Shown here: in pieces, positions 53,985-63,870 of the stretch
Layout of the letters: every line of letters begins with the position of its first letter
How positions within the stretch are numbered: the first letter of the stretch is position 1
NCBI GenBank assembly: GCA_017428085.1
Contig: JAFRRP010000039.1
Coordinates: 52,706 to 116,705 of the forward strand
Source of the DNA: Clostridia bacterium
Lineage (GTDB): Bacteria; Bacillota; Clostridia; Oscillospirales; Acutalibacteraceae
Direction: 5' to 3'
DNA: 64,000 bases
The notes under the pieces: model-generated
The model's database searches: none
What the model was told of the DNA's origin: nothing
The model's input: the letters and a program-made list of their open reading frames with translations, nothing else
Translations under genes and position numbers: made by a program

Positions 53985-54013
53985 TTGAAAATACCGTAAA
54001 GATTTGGTAAACT
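53985..54013 (+). promoter_or_regulatory. Promoter of the glycogen operon
   Basis: TTGAAA at 53985-53990, a 17-base spacer and TAAACT at 54008-54013. The glgB start lies 20 bases later, so the leader is very short. Confidence 0.6.
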
Positions 54014-54032
54014 TAAAAGCAGAGGTGAAGTT

Positions 54033-55922
54033 ATGAGCAGAAACGAACAACGACCCGGCGACCTGCCGATCTATCTTTTTAAACAGGGCCGCAACGCCCG
54101 GGCTTATGAATACTTCGGTTCCCACCGTTCCGGGGACGGCGCGGTGTTCCGCGTGTGGGCGCCTGCCGCCAAAGCCGTTCACGTAGCAGGGGAGTTCAAC
54201 GGCTGGCGTGAGGACGCCGCCCCCATGTCCCTTGTGGCGGACGGCATCTGGGAAGCGTACATCCCCGGCGTGAAGCAGTATGACGCCTACAAATATGCCG
54301 TCACCGGCGCGGACGGCGTGTGCCGCATGAAGGCCGACCCCTATGCGTTCCATTCGGAAACGCGCCCGGCCAACGCCTCCAAATTTTACGACATGGACGG
54401 TTATGAGTGGCATGACGGCAAATACCTGAAAAAGCTCTACGCCCGGGACGTCTATTCCTCGCCCGTCAACATCTATGAGATGCACGCGGGCTCGTGGCGG
54501 CTGTATGAGGACGGTTCGCCGTTTTCCTATCGCGCGCTGGCGGACGAGCTGGTGCCGTACCTGACGGAGATGGGCTACACCCACGTGGAGTTCATGCCGC
54601 TGATGGAATACCCCTTCGACGGTTCCTGGGGCTATCAGGTGACGGGCTACTTCGCCGTCACATCCCGCTACGGCACGCCCCACGACTTCATGTATCTGGT
54701 GGACCGGCTCCATCAGGCGGGCGTCGGCGTGATCATGGACTGGGTGCCGGCGCACTTCCCGAAGGACGCCCACGGCCTGTATGAGTTCGACGGCACCTGC
54801 TGCTATGAGTACAAGGACGTGATGAAGCGCGAGCACGAGGGCTGGGGCACGCGGGTGTTCGACTACGGCAAGAACGAGGTGGTCTCATTCCTTGTGTCCA
54901 GCGCGGAGTTCTTCTTCGACAAGTACCATGTGGACGGCCTGCGGGTGGACGCGGTGGCCTCCATGCTGTATCTGGACTATGGCAGGGACAACGGCCGCTG
55001 GCGGCCCAACATTTACGGCGGAAGAGAGAATCTGGAGGCGGTGGCGTTCCTGCGCTATCTGAACGAATCCGTGTTCCGGGATTACCCCCACGCCATGATG
55101 ATCGCGGAGGAGAGCACCGCCTGGCCCATGGTTTCCAAGCCTGCCTCCGACGGCGGCCTCGGCTTCAACTTCAAGTGGAACATGGGCTGGATGAACGATA
55201 TCCTGCGCTACTGCGAGATGGACGGCCTGTCCCGCAAGTTCAACCACGACCTGATCACCTTCTCGCTGTTCTACGCGTTTTCGGAAAACTTCATCCTTCC
55301 CATTTCCCACGACGAGGTGGTCCACGGAAAAAAATCCCTGCTGGATAAAATGCCCGGCACCTACGAGGAAAAATTTGCCGGTATGAAGGCGTTCCTCGGC
55401 TACATGTACGCCCACCCCGGCAAAAAGCTGCTGTTCATGGGACAGGAGTTCGGCCAGTTCATCGAGTGGAACGAAAAGATCCAGCTGGACTGGTTCCTGC
55501 TGGGGTATGACGCTCACCGGCAGCTGAAGGACTTCACGGCGAAGCTGAACAACGTCTATAAGGCCAACGCGCCGCTGTGGCAGATCGACTACTCCTGGGA
55601 GGGCTTCAGCTGGCTGGTCAGCGACGATAACGATAATTCCGTGGTGGCGTTTGAACGGAAGGATTACGACGGCAATGCCGTCGTCGCGGTCTGTAATTTT
55701 ACCCCCGTCACCCGGGAGAATTACCGCATCGGCGTGGAAAAGAGGGGTTCGCTGAGCGTATTGCTTTGTTCCGACGACGCGGCCTTCGGCGGCAGCGGGC
55801 TGCTGGACAACAAACGGATCTACACCAAAAAGGTCCCCATGCACGGCAAGGACCACTCCTTTGAGATCACGCTGCCGGGCTTCTCCTGCGTCTATCTCAA
55901 ATACAGCAAATACAAAAAATAA
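54033..55922 (+). CDS. glgB: 1,4-alpha-glucan branching enzyme
   Basis: 629 residues. It makes the alpha-1,6 branches of glycogen by cutting an alpha-1,4 chain and rejoining it. The N-terminal beta-sandwich (residues 20-110, with VFRVWAPAAKAVHVAGEFNGW) precedes a GH13 barrel with DWVPAHFPKDAHGL, GLRVDAVASMLYLDY (nucleophile Asp306), IAEESTAWP (acid/base Glu359) and ISHDEVVHGKKSL (Asp427). Complete catalytic set. The start ATG 54033 has GAGGTGAAG upstream. First gene of a glgBCDA run; the glgC start is 31 bases after its stop. Confidence 0.95.
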   Translation: MSRNEQRPGDLPIYLFKQGRNARAYEYFGSHRSGDGAVFRVWAPAAKAVHVAGEFNGWREDAAPMSLVADGIWEAYIPGVKQYDAYKYAVTGADGVCRMKADPYAFHSETRPANASKFYDMDGYEWHDGKYLKKLYARDVYSSPVNIYEMHAGSWRLYEDGSPFSYRALADELVPYLTEMGYTHVEFMPLMEYPFDGSWGYQVTGYFAVTSRYGTPHDFMYLVDRLHQAGVGVIMDWVPAHFPKDAHGLYEFDGTCCYEYKDVMKREHEGWGTRVFDYGKNEVVSFLVSSAEFFFDKYHVDGLRVDAVASMLYLDYGRDNGRWRPNIYGGRENLEAVAFLRYLNESVFRDYPHAMMIAEESTAWPMVSKPASDGGLGFNFKWNMGWMNDILRYCEMDGLSRKFNHDLITFSLFYAFSENFILPISHDEVVHGKKSLLDKMPGTYEEKFAGMKAFLGYMYAHPGKKLLFMGQEFGQFIEWNEKIQLDWFLLGYDAHRQLKDFTAKLNNVYKANAPLWQIDYSWEGFSWLVSDDNDNSVVAFERKDYDGNAVVAVCNFTPVTRENYRIGVEKRGSLSVLLCSDDAAFGGSGLLDNKRIYTKKVPMHGKDHSFEITLPGFSCVYLKYSKYKK

Positions 55923-55953
55923 AATAAGCTTTATATGTGAAAGGATGTAACGT

Positions 55954-57171
55954 ATGGCAAAAACTGAATGCATCGCCATGCTGCTCGCCGGCGGACAGGG
56001 CAGCAGGCTGGGGATCCTCACGAAAAGCATTGCCAAGCCGGCGGTCCCCTACGGCGGCAAGTACAGGATCATCGATTTTCCGCTTTCCAACTGCGTCAAC
56101 TCCGGCATTTATACCGTGGGCGTGCTCACGCAGTATCAGCCGCTGGAGCTGAACGACTACATCGGCAACGGACAGCCGTGGGATCTGGACCGCAACGAGG
56201 GCGGCGTGCATATCCTCTCACCCTATCAGCAGATCAAGGGCACAGAGTGGTATAAGGGCACCGCCAACGCCATCTACCAGAACATCAACTTCATCGACCG
56301 CTACGACCCCGAATACGTGGCGGTTCTCTCCGGCGACCATATCTACAAGATGGACTACGGCAAAATGCTGCAGTTCCATAAAGAAAAGGACGCCGCCTGC
56401 ACCATCGCCATGCTGGAGGTGCCGTGGGAGGAGGCCTCCCGCTTCGGCCTGATGTTCGTGGACGACGACGGCGCCATCACCGCCTTTGAGGAAAAGCCGA
56501 AAAACCCCAGGAGCAACAAGGCTTCCATGGGCGTTTACATGTTCACTTGGAAGAAGCTGCGGGAATACCTGATCGCCGACGAGAACGATCCCGATTCCTC
56601 CAACGACTTCGGTAAGAATGTGATCCCTGCCATGCACGGCGCGGGCGAGCGGCTGTTCGCCTACCGTTTCGACGGTTACTGGAAGGACGTGGGCACCATC
56701 GACAGCCTGTGGGAGGCCAATCTCGACCTGCTCAATCCCAAGGCCAACATCGACCTCAGCGATTCCTCCTGGCGCATCTACTGCAAGAACCAGTCCACCG
56801 CGCCGCACTATCTGTCCGATACCGCCAAGGTGGAAAACTCCATGGTTTCCGCGGGCTGCATCATCGGCGGCCGCATCGATTATTCCGTGCTGTTCTCCAA
56901 CGTCACCGTGGAGGAGGGCGCGGAGGTGGATTACTCCATCGTCATGCCAGGCGCGGTCATCAAGTCCGGCGCCAAGGTCCGCTACGCCATGATCGCCGAA
57001 AACGCCGTGATCGAAAGCGGCGCCGAGGTGGGCGAGGATCCCGAAAAGTGCGACGACCTGAACAACTGGGGTGTCACCGTCATCGGCAGCGACGTCGCCA
57101 TCGGCAAAAACGCGAGGGTGTCCGCCAAGCTGATGATCGACCAGGACGTAAAGGAGGGCGAAGTAAAATGA
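55954..57171 (+). CDS. glgC: Glucose-1-phosphate adenylyltransferase, catalytic subunit
   Basis: 405 residues. It makes ADP-glucose from ATP and glucose 1-phosphate, the donor for glycogen synthase. The nucleotide-binding start [33 protein letters not shown] matches the family (split here across GGQGSRL and KPAVPYGG). [18 protein letters not shown] and a C-terminal left-handed helix follow. ATG 55954 has AAAGGATG upstream. Its stop overlaps the start of glgD by four bases (ATGA), so the two are coupled. In Firmicutes GlgC usually needs GlgD for full activity. Confidence 0.95.
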   Translation: MAKTECIAMLLAGGQGSRLGILTKSIAKPAVPYGGKYRIIDFPLSNCVNSGIYTVGVLTQYQPLELNDYIGNGQPWDLDRNEGGVHILSPYQQIKGTEWYKGTANAIYQNINFIDRYDPEYVAVLSGDHIYKMDYGKMLQFHKEKDAACTIAMLEVPWEEASRFGLMFVDDDGAITAFEEKPKNPRSNKASMGVYMFTWKKLREYLIADENDPDSSNDFGKNVIPAMHGAGERLFAYRFDGYWKDVGTIDSLWEANLDLLNPKANIDLSDSSWRIYCKNQSTAPHYLSDTAKVENSMVSAGCIIGGRIDYSVLFSNVTVEEGAEVDYSIVMPGAVIKSGAKVRYAMIAENAVIESGAEVGEDPEKCDDLNNWGVTVIGSDVAIGKNARVSAKLMIDQDVKEGEVK

Positions 57172-58286
57172 GAGGCAACAACGTATTAGGCATTATTTTT
57201 GCCAACGCGGACGACCGCTGCATCCCGGAATTCACGGGCATCCGTTCCATGGCGTCCGTCCCGTTCGGCGGCGGCTACCGTCTGATCGACTTTACGCTGT
57301 CCAACATGGTCAGCGCCGGCATCGGCAAGGTGGGCATCGTCACCAACAACAACTACCAGTCCCTGATGGACCACATCAGCGGCGGCAAGCCCTGGGACCT
57401 GTCCCGCAAGGCCTCCGGTCTTTATCTGCTGCCTCCCTTTACCTCGGACGCGGCGGAAAACTACAATACCAGCCGCCTCGGCGCGCTGAAGAACATCACG
57501 CATTTCCTGGCCCGTTCCGATCAGGAATACGTGCTGCTGACCGACTGCACCTACGTCGTCAATATGGATCTGGGCGAGCTGTTCGACTATCACGAGAAAA
57601 ACGGCTATGACATGACGCTGCTGTACAAGCACGGCGCGGCCCCCAGGCTGGCGGTGCAGCCCGTGCTGGAATGCATCGAAAACGGCCGCATCACGAAGCT
57701 CTCGCTGGCCGATTACAGTGGCGGCGAGGTGGATTACGCCGTCAAGGCGGTGCTGATGAAGAAATCCCTGCTGGAACGGCTGATCAATGAATCCGCCGCC
57801 AAGGGAAGGAACTCCTTCGAGCAGTCCTTCTTCCTCAATAACGTGGACCGTCTGAAACTGGGTGCCTTCCGGGTGGAGAGCTTCTGCCCGGTGATCGACT
57901 CGCTGGAAAGCTATTTCACGGCGAATTTCGCCCTGCTGGATCAGGCCAACTACAAGGCGCTGTTCGGCGGCGCGCACCCGGTCTATACCAAGGTGTACGA
58001 CGATATGCCCGCCGTTTACGGCCTGGAAAGCGACGTAAAGAACTCCCTGATCGCCGACGGCTGCATCATTGAGGGCGAGGTGGAAAACAGCATCCTGTTC
58101 CGCGATTGCCGTGTGGAAAAGGACGCGGTGGTCAAGAACTCCATCGTCATGCCCGGCGGCTTCATCGGTCAGGGCGCCATGGTCAACTACTGCGTAACGG
58201 ATAAGCACGTGACCGTGCGGGGCGGCCGGTCCCTTTCCGGCGCGGATTCCTTCCCGGTATACATCGGCAAGAACATCCAGATCTGA
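57168..58286 (+). CDS. glgD: GlgD, regulatory/non-catalytic ADP-glucose pyrophosphorylase homologue
   Basis: 372 residues. It is a GlgC homologue without the full active site: the glycine-rich loop reads [13 protein letters not shown] and lacks the GGxGxRL pattern, while the later segments ([29 protein letters not shown]) are kept. Firmicute GlgD proteins form a complex with GlgC and tune its activity. The start is ATG 57168, overlapping the glgC stop; a longer frame upstream is a shadow. The glgA start lies 15 bases after its stop. Confidence 0.95.
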   Translation: MRGNNVLGIIFANADDRCIPEFTGIRSMASVPFGGGYRLIDFTLSNMVSAGIGKVGIVTNNNYQSLMDHISGGKPWDLSRKASGLYLLPPFTSDAAENYNTSRLGALKNITHFLARSDQEYVLLTDCTYVVNMDLGELFDYHEKNGYDMTLLYKHGAAPRLAVQPVLECIENGRITKLSLADYSGGEVDYAVKAVLMKKSLLERLINESAAKGRNSFEQSFFLNNVDRLKLGAFRVESFCPVIDSLESYFTANFALLDQANYKALFGGAHPVYTKVYDDMPAVYGLESDVKNSLIADGCIIEGEVENSILFRDCRVEKDAVVKNSIVMPGGFIGQGAMVNYCVTDKHVTVRGGRSLSGADSFPVYIGKNIQI

Positions 58287-58300
58287 TCGGAGGAAACGAT

Positions 58301-59725
58301 ATGAAAGTATTATACGCGGTCAGCGAGGCGAAGCCCTTTATCGCCAGCGGCGGCCTTGCGGACGTGGCGGGCAGCCTGCCCGTCGCCCTGCGGCAGCGGC
58401 TCATCGGCGCCCGTATCGTGATGCCGCTTTACGAGGGCATCCCGCAGAAATTCCGCGACGAGATGAAGTTCATCACCCACATCACCATCCCGGTGGCGTG
58501 GCGGCGGCAGTACTGCGGCATCTTCGAGATGAAGTACAACGGCGTGATCTGCTATTTTCTGGACAACCAGTACTACTTCAAGCGGCAGGGTATCTACGGC
58601 CATTACGACGACGCGGAGCGCTTCGCGTTCTTCTCCCGCGCGGTACTGGAGATCATCCCCTACATCGACTTCAAGCCGGATATCATCAACTGCAACGACT
58701 GGCAGACGGCGCTGGTTCCGGTGTATTACTCCAAATACTATGCCAACGCCCCCGGCTTCGAGAACATCAAAACGGTGTTCACCATCCACAACATCCAGTA
58801 TCAGGGTAAGTACGGGCGCGAGCTGCTGGCGGACGTGGTGGGCATCGGCGAGGACGGCGCGTCCCTGCTGGAATACGACGGTTGCGTCAACTTCATGAAG
58901 GGCGCCATCGAGTGTGCCAACGCCATCACCACGGTCAGCCCCACCTACGCGCAGGAGATCCTCGATCCCTACTATTCCCATGGGCTGGATCCCATCCTGC
59001 GGGAGCGCAGCTGGAAGCTCCACGGTATCCTCAACGGCATCGACACCAAATCCAACGATCCCGCCGCCGATCCGGCGCTGCCGGTCAATTTCTCCGCGGA
59101 CGATATCGCGGGCAAGGCGGAATGCAAGGCTGCCCTGCAAAAAGAGATGGGCCTGCCGGAGCGCCCGGATGTGCCGCTGATCGGCATGGTCAGCCGTCTG
59201 GTGTCTCACAAGGGCTTCGATCTTGTCAAGCGCGTGCTGGACGAGCTGCTGGATACCACGGACGTGCAGGTGGTGGTACTGGGCTCCGGCGAGTGGCAGT
59301 ACGAGACCTTCTTTACCGAGTGCGCCGCCCGCCATCCCGACAAGCTGGCGGTCAAGCTGGGCTTTGTGCCGGCGCTGGCGTCGCGCATCTACGGCGGCAG
59401 CGATATCTTCCTGATGCCCTCCCAAAGCGAACCCTGCGGCCTGTCCCAGATGTTCGCGCTGCGCTACGGCTCCGTGCCCATCGTGCGGGCCACCGGCGGC
59501 CTGCGGGATTCCGTGTTCGATTCCGGCGCGGGCGAGGGCAACGGCTTTGTGTTCGAAAACTACAACGCCCACGATATGCTCCACGCCATCCGCCGCGCCG
59601 TGGAGGGCTACGCGGATCATGAGGGCTGGGCCGTACTGCGCGACCGCGCCATGCGCTGCGATTACAGCTGGGGCCGTTCGGCGAACGAGTATATCAAGCT
59701 GTATAAGGAGCTGCTGAAGGGCTGA
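58301..59725 (+). CDS. glgA: Glycogen synthase (GT5, ADP-glucose)
   Basis: 474 residues. It adds glucose from ADP-glucose to the non-reducing end of glycogen. The N-terminal motif appears as ASGGLADVAGSLP, and the second-domain nucleotide site includes PSQSEPCGLSQMFALRYGSVPIVRATGGLRD, with the general base region intact. ATG 58301 has TCGGAGGAAACG upstream, a strong site. Last gene of the glgBCDA run; a dispersed repeat follows its stop. Confidence 0.95.
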   Translation: MKVLYAVSEAKPFIASGGLADVAGSLPVALRQRLIGARIVMPLYEGIPQKFRDEMKFITHITIPVAWRRQYCGIFEMKYNGVICYFLDNQYYFKRQGIYGHYDDAERFAFFSRAVLEIIPYIDFKPDIINCNDWQTALVPVYYSKYYANAPGFENIKTVFTIHNIQYQGKYGRELLADVVGIGEDGASLLEYDGCVNFMKGAIECANAITTVSPTYAQEILDPYYSHGLDPILRERSWKLHGILNGIDTKSNDPAADPALPVNFSADDIAGKAECKAALQKEMGLPERPDVPLIGMVSRLVSHKGFDLVKRVLDELLDTTDVQVVVLGSGEWQYETFFTECAARHPDKLAVKLGFVPALASRIYGGSDIFLMPSQSEPCGLSQMFALRYGSVPIVRATGGLRDSVFDSGAGEGNGFVFENYNAHDMLHAIRRAVEGYADHEGWAVLRDRAMRCDYSWGRSANEYIKLYKELLKG

Positions 59726-59730
59726 CGCGC

Positions 59731-59898
59731 TTTAGTCGTTAGTCGTTAGTTGTTAGTCGTTAGAATCCTGCTGTGCGGGCAGTCGTCAGAAAGAATGATA
59801 TCCTGATAATAGTTGATACAGGAACGTCCGATGATACAGGAACGTCCGAAGGGTATCTAACGACTAACGACTGCGCCGCAGGCGCTTCTAACGACTTT
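59731..59898. repeat. Dispersed repeat, copy B, with internal tandem duplication
   Basis: Starts with TAGTCGTTAGTCGTTAG units, contains GCAGTCGTCAGAAA and AGGAACGTCCGAAGGGTAT, and ends TCTAACGACTAACGACT...CTAACGACT. Compared with copy A it has an extra 18-base unit: GATACAGGAACGTCCGA at 59815-59831 and again at 59833-59849. It separates glgA from the next gene. Confidence 0.65.
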
Positions 59899-59916
59899 CC
59901 ATGAAAGGAGATCACC

Positions 59917-60783
59917 ATGGCAGAGTTTATTCTTTCCGCCTTCGCAGATGAAGCGGGCGGCGGGATCTTAAATCAGATCGAGGCGCTGAAGGCCAACGGC
60001 CTGACGCACATCGAGCCCCGCGGACTGGACGAGGGCAACATTTCCAACTTTACCGCCGAGCAGGCGAAGAACCTGAAAAAGGTGCTGGACGACAACGGGA
60101 TCGGCGTGTCCTCCATCGGCTCGCACTTCGGCAAGATCAATATCAAGGACGATTTCACCGACCACTTTGAGTCTTTCAAACAGTGCGTGGAGAACGCCAA
60201 TATCCTCGGCACGCCCAATATCCGCATGTTCAGCTTTTATTATGACGCGGGCGAGGACCCCGCCGTCTACCGGGACGAGGTGTTCGCGCGGCTGGAAAAA
60301 ATGTGCGATTACGCCAGAGCGAACGGTGTGTGGTGCTGCCACGAGAACGAAAAGGGTATCTACGGCGATATCGACGACCGCTGTCTGGATATCCTTACCA
60401 CGCTGAACGGCAAGATCAAGGGGATCTTCGACCCCGCCAACTTCATCCAGTGCCACGTGGAGATCCTGCCCGCCTACGAAAAGCTGAAGGACTACATCGA
60501 ATACATGCACGTGAAGGACTGCCGCATGGCGGACGGCTTCGTGGTGCCCTGCGGCAAGGGCGACGGCCATCTGGAGGAGCTGCTGCGGCGGTTCAGTAAA
60601 AAGGACGGCAAGCGCTTTTTGACGCTGGAGCCCCACCTGAAGGTCTTCGACGGGCTGAAGGATCTGGAGCTCACCGGCGGCGCGGAATCGGTGAAGGAGG
60701 AGTTTGAATACCCCACCAACCGGGACGCCTTCAACGCCGCCTGCGACGCGTTCCACGCGGTATTGGCCAAAGCGCTGGCCTGA
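59917..60783 (+). CDS. Sugar phosphate isomerase/epimerase-like protein (AP endonuclease 2 TIM barrel)
   Basis: 288 residues. The barrel shows the usual metal-ligand order: HENEKGIYGD, FDPANFIQC, MHVKDCRM and TLEPHL. It opens with LSAFADEAGG, common in gut Clostridia members of this family. These proteins isomerise or epimerise sugar (phosphates) or act as inosose dehydratases and related enzymes; the substrate is not readable here. ATG 59917 has AAAGGAG upstream. It begins the run leading to the lipoprotein and two-component genes. Confidence 0.85.
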   Translation: MAEFILSAFADEAGGGILNQIEALKANGLTHIEPRGLDEGNISNFTAEQAKNLKKVLDDNGIGVSSIGSHFGKINIKDDFTDHFESFKQCVENANILGTPNIRMFSFYYDAGEDPAVYRDEVFARLEKMCDYARANGVWCCHENEKGIYGDIDDRCLDILTTLNGKIKGIFDPANFIQCHVEILPAYEKLKDYIEYMHVKDCRMADGFVVPCGKGDGHLEELLRRFSKKDGKRFLTLEPHLKVFDGLKDLELTGGAESVKEEFEYPTNRDAFNAACDAFHAVLAKALA

Positions 60784-60883
60784 CAGATACTGTACTTGAC
60801 GGTCGGATCGATTCCCCTTTTTCTGCCGTCAGTTTTTGTCTTTTATCCGCTTGCCCCAATGGCAGGGGAAGGGAAGTGCTCTT

Positions 60884-61696
60884 ATGAAAAAACTGTTTTG
60901 CGTGATCCTTGCTGCGACGTTCCTGCTGGCAGCCGCTTCCTGCGGTACCGGCAGCAAAGAGACGCCCGCCGAAAGCGCGCCGACGGAAACGACCGCCGCG
61001 GATACGCTGACGACCGAAGCGCCGCCGGAAACGACCGTTCCCGCGGAAGAGCCGACCTCCGCGCAGGGGCTTGCCGCCGAAACGGCCAACCGATATCTCC
61101 GCATCACGGACGCGCTTTCGCAGCGATACGGCACGGGGGAGATCTCGGACAACGGTTATTTCCTGCGCGGCCTTGCCTTTGTCCGGCTGATCGATCTGGA
61201 CGGCGACGGCGCGGAGGAGCTTGTCTGCGGCTATGAAAATCCGGACAGAGGCGAGTTCTTTTCCTACGTCAACGAATATGCCGTGTACGGTCCCGACAGC
61301 GACGAACCGCTGTTCGATCCGCGGCCTGTCAGCAATTTCGGCAACGGCGACGCGCCGGGTATCGCATTCCTGACGAAAGACGGTCAAACGTATCTGGAAG
61401 AATATGAGGGCGGTATACGGATCCGCTATCATCATCTGGAAAGCGGCAGTCTGATAACGGATATTTCCTTTGAGGAATCGGAGGATTATGAAAACGGTAC
61501 GGTGACGGCATGGCTCAACGGCGAGGAATGCGATGAAGCCGCCGCGTTGGCCGCACTGGAACAGTTTGAAGAGGGCGGACAAAAGGACCGGACCGAGTTT
61601 TTTGATTACGAGAACGCCGGTACGCTGGCGCAGGTGCTGCGGGAGACCGACCGGACGCTGAACCGGCTGGAAACGCTGGGCGGCGCCGGAATGTGA
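60884..61696 (+). CDS. Lipoprotein with Thr-rich linker and FG-GAP-like motif
   Basis: 270 residues from ATG 60884, which gives MKKLFCVILAATFLLAAASC, a lipoprotein signal with Cys20 as the lipidated residue; an in-frame ATG at 60836 would bury this. After it, residues 21-60 are Thr, Ala, Glu and Pro-rich, a surface linker. The middle has LIDLDGDGAEELVCGYENP, a calcium-loop-like FG-GAP pattern. It may be a surface sensor or binding protein feeding the two-component system just downstream, but this is only suggested by position. Confidence 0.7.
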   Translation: MKKLFCVILAATFLLAAASCGTGSKETPAESAPTETTAADTLTTEAPPETTVPAEEPTSAQGLAAETANRYLRITDALSQRYGTGEISDNGYFLRGLAFVRLIDLDGDGAEELVCGYENPDRGEFFSYVNEYAVYGPDSDEPLFDPRPVSNFGNGDAPGIAFLTKDGQTYLEEYEGGIRIRYHHLESGSLITDISFEESEDYENGTVTAWLNGEECDEAAALAALEQFEEGGQKDRTEFFDYENAGTLAQVLRETDRTLNRLETLGGAGM

Positions 61697-61760
61697 GGAA
61701 ACGAAATCCTTTCCATCCCTCGTTGTGGTAAGCAGAAAAAAACCGGGGAGGTGAAATGCC

Positions 61761-62435
61761 TTGAAAATTCTTTACGCGGAGGACGAGCCCGCCATGTCGG
61801 AGGCTGTCACCGACGTGCTGACCTATCATAAATACAACGTGGACGCGGTCGCCGACGGAGAGGAGGCGCTGGCCTACGCGGAGGCGGAGGAATACGACGC
61901 CATCATTCTGGACGTGATGATGCCCAAGCTCTCCGGTACGGAGGTGTTGAAGATCCTGCGGGACCGGGGCTGTAAAACGCCGGTCATGCTGCTGACCGCC
62001 AAGGCGGAGATCGAGGACCGCATCGAAGGGCTGGACCTTGGCGCGGACGACTATCTTACCAAGCCCTTCGCCATGGGCGAGCTGCTGGCGCGGGTGCGCG
62101 CCATGCTGCGCCGGCGAGAGGATTTTACGCCGGATATCCTCACCTGCGGCAATATCTCCCTGAATATGCAGAACTATGAGCTCCGTTCCGACGCGGGCTC
62201 CTTCGTGCTGTCCAAGATCGAATATCAGATGATGGAGCTGCTGATGGCCAACCAGGGACGGTACTTCTCCACGGAGGATATCCTTGTCAAGGTGTGGGGC
62301 TACGATACCGACGCGGACGTGGGCATCGTGTGGGTATATATCTCCTATCTGCGCAAAAAGCTTGCCGCACTGCAGGCCAACGTGGAGCTGAAGGCCAAGC
62401 GCAACATCGGTTATACGCTGGAGGCGACGGAATGA
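61761..62435 (+). CDS. OmpR-family response regulator
   Basis: 224 residues from TTG 61761, with GGGGAGGTG upstream at the usual distance. The receiver domain has the acidic pocket EDE (7-9), phosphorylated Asp51 in ILDVMMPK, Thr79 in LLTA and Lys101 in YLTKPF. A winged-helix DNA-binding domain follows (residues 130-222). The stop overlaps the kinase start by four bases, a coupled pair. Its target genes are unknown. Confidence 0.95.
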   Translation: MKILYAEDEPAMSEAVTDVLTYHKYNVDAVADGEEALAYAEAEEYDAIILDVMMPKLSGTEVLKILRDRGCKTPVMLLTAKAEIEDRIEGLDLGADDYLTKPFAMGELLARVRAMLRRREDFTPDILTCGNISLNMQNYELRSDAGSFVLSKIEYQMMELLMANQGRYFSTEDILVKVWGYDTDADVGIVWVYISYLRKKLAALQANVELKAKRNIGYTLEATE

Positions 62436-63706
62436 TCCATACGCTTCAGAAACGGTTTATCCTTACGGCAATGATCGCCATTGCCGTTTTTGTGTTGGTG
62501 CTGCTGGGCGTCACCAATATCGCCAACGCCTTTTCCACCTACCGGCAGAACATGGATATCCTGAACGAGCTGTGCGATAACGCGGCAGGGGAGAACGCTG
62601 CTGCGACAATGAGCGACGGCCTGCCGGAAAAGGTCGAGGAAGACGGCAAAAGCCGTTTTAACTGGTTCGGCGTGGATCTGGCCCGCAGCTACCGCAATTC
62701 CGCCTCCTATTTTATCGTCACGGTCAGCGACGCGGAAACGATCCTTTCCGTCAACACGGAACGTATCTCCGACAGCACGGAAAAGGAAGCGCTGGCGATC
62801 GCGCGGAACGTGATCGAAAAAGGCGAACGGCAGGGGCTCGCGGGCAACTATCGGTATAAACGCACAGAGGCGTCCTCCGGCGGCAAGGTCTACGTGTTCC
62901 ACGATATCTCCTATTCGCGGTACGCCGTCATCCGGGTGGCCTATACCTCGCTGCTGGTGGGGATCCTGTGCATTGAGATCATGTACTTCTTCGTGCGCGT
63001 GCTTGCCCGCAGCGCCATCCGGCCCATCGCGCAGAATATGGAACGGCAGAAGCAGTTTATCACGGACGCGGGCCACGAGCTGAAAACACCCGTAGCGATC
63101 ATCATGGCCAATACGGAGGCCATGGAGCTTTGTACCGGGGAGACCAAGTGGAGCCGCAACATCCGGGAACAGGCGCAGCGCCTCAGCGGGCTGACGCAGA
63201 ATTTGCTGACGCTGGCCAAGATCGACGAAAACACCTTTATGGAATCGGTGGAAGAGGTCTTGCTGACCAAAACGGTCAACGGCGTGATCGAGATGTTCAT
63301 CGAGCCCGCCGCGCTGAAGCACATCATCATCGAAAGCGACGTGCAGGAGGGCGTCACGCTGACCGCCAACGCCGACATGATGACGCGGCTGTTTTCCACG
63401 CTGCTGGACAACGCGGTGAAATACGCCTCCACGGACAGCACGATCGGCATCACGCTGAAGGGGGCGGATAACGGAGCGGTGTTCGTCATCAAAAACCGCT
63501 GCGACCAGCTGCCCCAATGCCGGCCGGAACAGCTGTTCGACCGCTTCTACCGGGCGGACGCCGCCCGTACGCAGCAAAAGGGCGGCTACGGTATCGGGCT
63601 TTCCGCCGCGCAGGCCATCACGGAGCTGCACAAGGGCACCATCACGGTGAAATACGAGCCGGAAAACGTGATCGCCTTCACCGTCAGGCTGAACCAGAAA
63701 AAATGA
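62432..63706 (+). CDS. Sensor histidine kinase
   Basis: 424 residues. Two membrane helices (about residues 10-30 and 170-190) flank an extracellular domain of about 140 residues. HisKA motif DAGHELKTPVA with His215, N-box DNAVKYAS (Asn327) and GGYGIGLSAA for ATP binding. Starts at ATG 62432, overlapping the regulator stop; a longer frame from 62294 is a shadow. The signal sensed is unknown. Transcription should run on to about 63706; a stem at 63756-63797 may limit it. Confidence 0.9.
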   Translation: MIHTLQKRFILTAMIAIAVFVLVLLGVTNIANAFSTYRQNMDILNELCDNAAGENAAATMSDGLPEKVEEDGKSRFNWFGVDLARSYRNSASYFIVTVSDAETILSVNTERISDSTEKEALAIARNVIEKGERQGLAGNYRYKRTEASSGGKVYVFHDISYSRYAVIRVAYTSLLVGILCIEIMYFFVRVLARSAIRPIAQNMERQKQFITDAGHELKTPVAIIMANTEAMELCTGETKWSRNIREQAQRLSGLTQNLLTLAKIDENTFMESVEEVLLTKTVNGVIEMFIEPAALKHIIIESDVQEGVTLTANADMMTRLFSTLLDNAVKYASTDSTIGITLKGADNGAVFVIKNRCDQLPQCRPEQLFDRFYRADAARTQQKGGYGIGLSAAQAITELHKGTITVKYEPENVIAFTVRLNQKK

Positions 63707-63755
63707 CGGTGCGCCCGAAACAGCGAAAAACTAAAAAAAGGAACAAAGAAAATAC

Positions 63756-63797
63756 ACCGCCGCGGAAAAAAGATGTTGCATTTTCGTCCGCGGCGGT
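63756..63797 (+). promoter_or_regulatory. Perfect inverted repeat across the tRNA promoter
   Basis: ACCGCCGCGGA (63756-63766) and TCCGCGGCGGT (63787-63797), 11 bp each, with a 20-base loop that holds the -35 box. It may be a terminator or attenuator of the kinase operon, or an operator for the tRNA promoter. Confidence 0.45.
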
Positions 63798-63804
63798 ATA
63801 TAAT
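63776..63804 (+). promoter_or_regulatory. Promoter upstream of the tRNA half
   Basis: TTGCAT at 63776-63781, a 17-base spacer and TATAAT at 63799-63804, with the tRNA start 25 bases after the -10 box. Confidence 0.7.
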
Positions 63805-63828
63805 AACCTCACTGTTTCAAAACAACAA

Positions 63829-63870
63829 GCCGGAATGATGGAATCGGCAGACGTGCCGGACTCAAAATCC
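63829..63870 (+). pseudogene. 5' half of tRNA-Leu(CAA), interrupted
   Basis: GCCGGAATGATGG, then the D-arm and GTGCCGGACTCAAAATCC match a tRNA-Leu: acceptor strand, D-arm, anticodon strand CCGGA and anticodon loop CTCAAAA with anticodon CAA. The expected TCCGG and variable, T and acceptor parts are missing; after TCC the sequence continues with TCATCGCTG. This is what remains when an element integrates at the anticodon region; the 3' half would lie at its far end. Confidence 0.55.
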
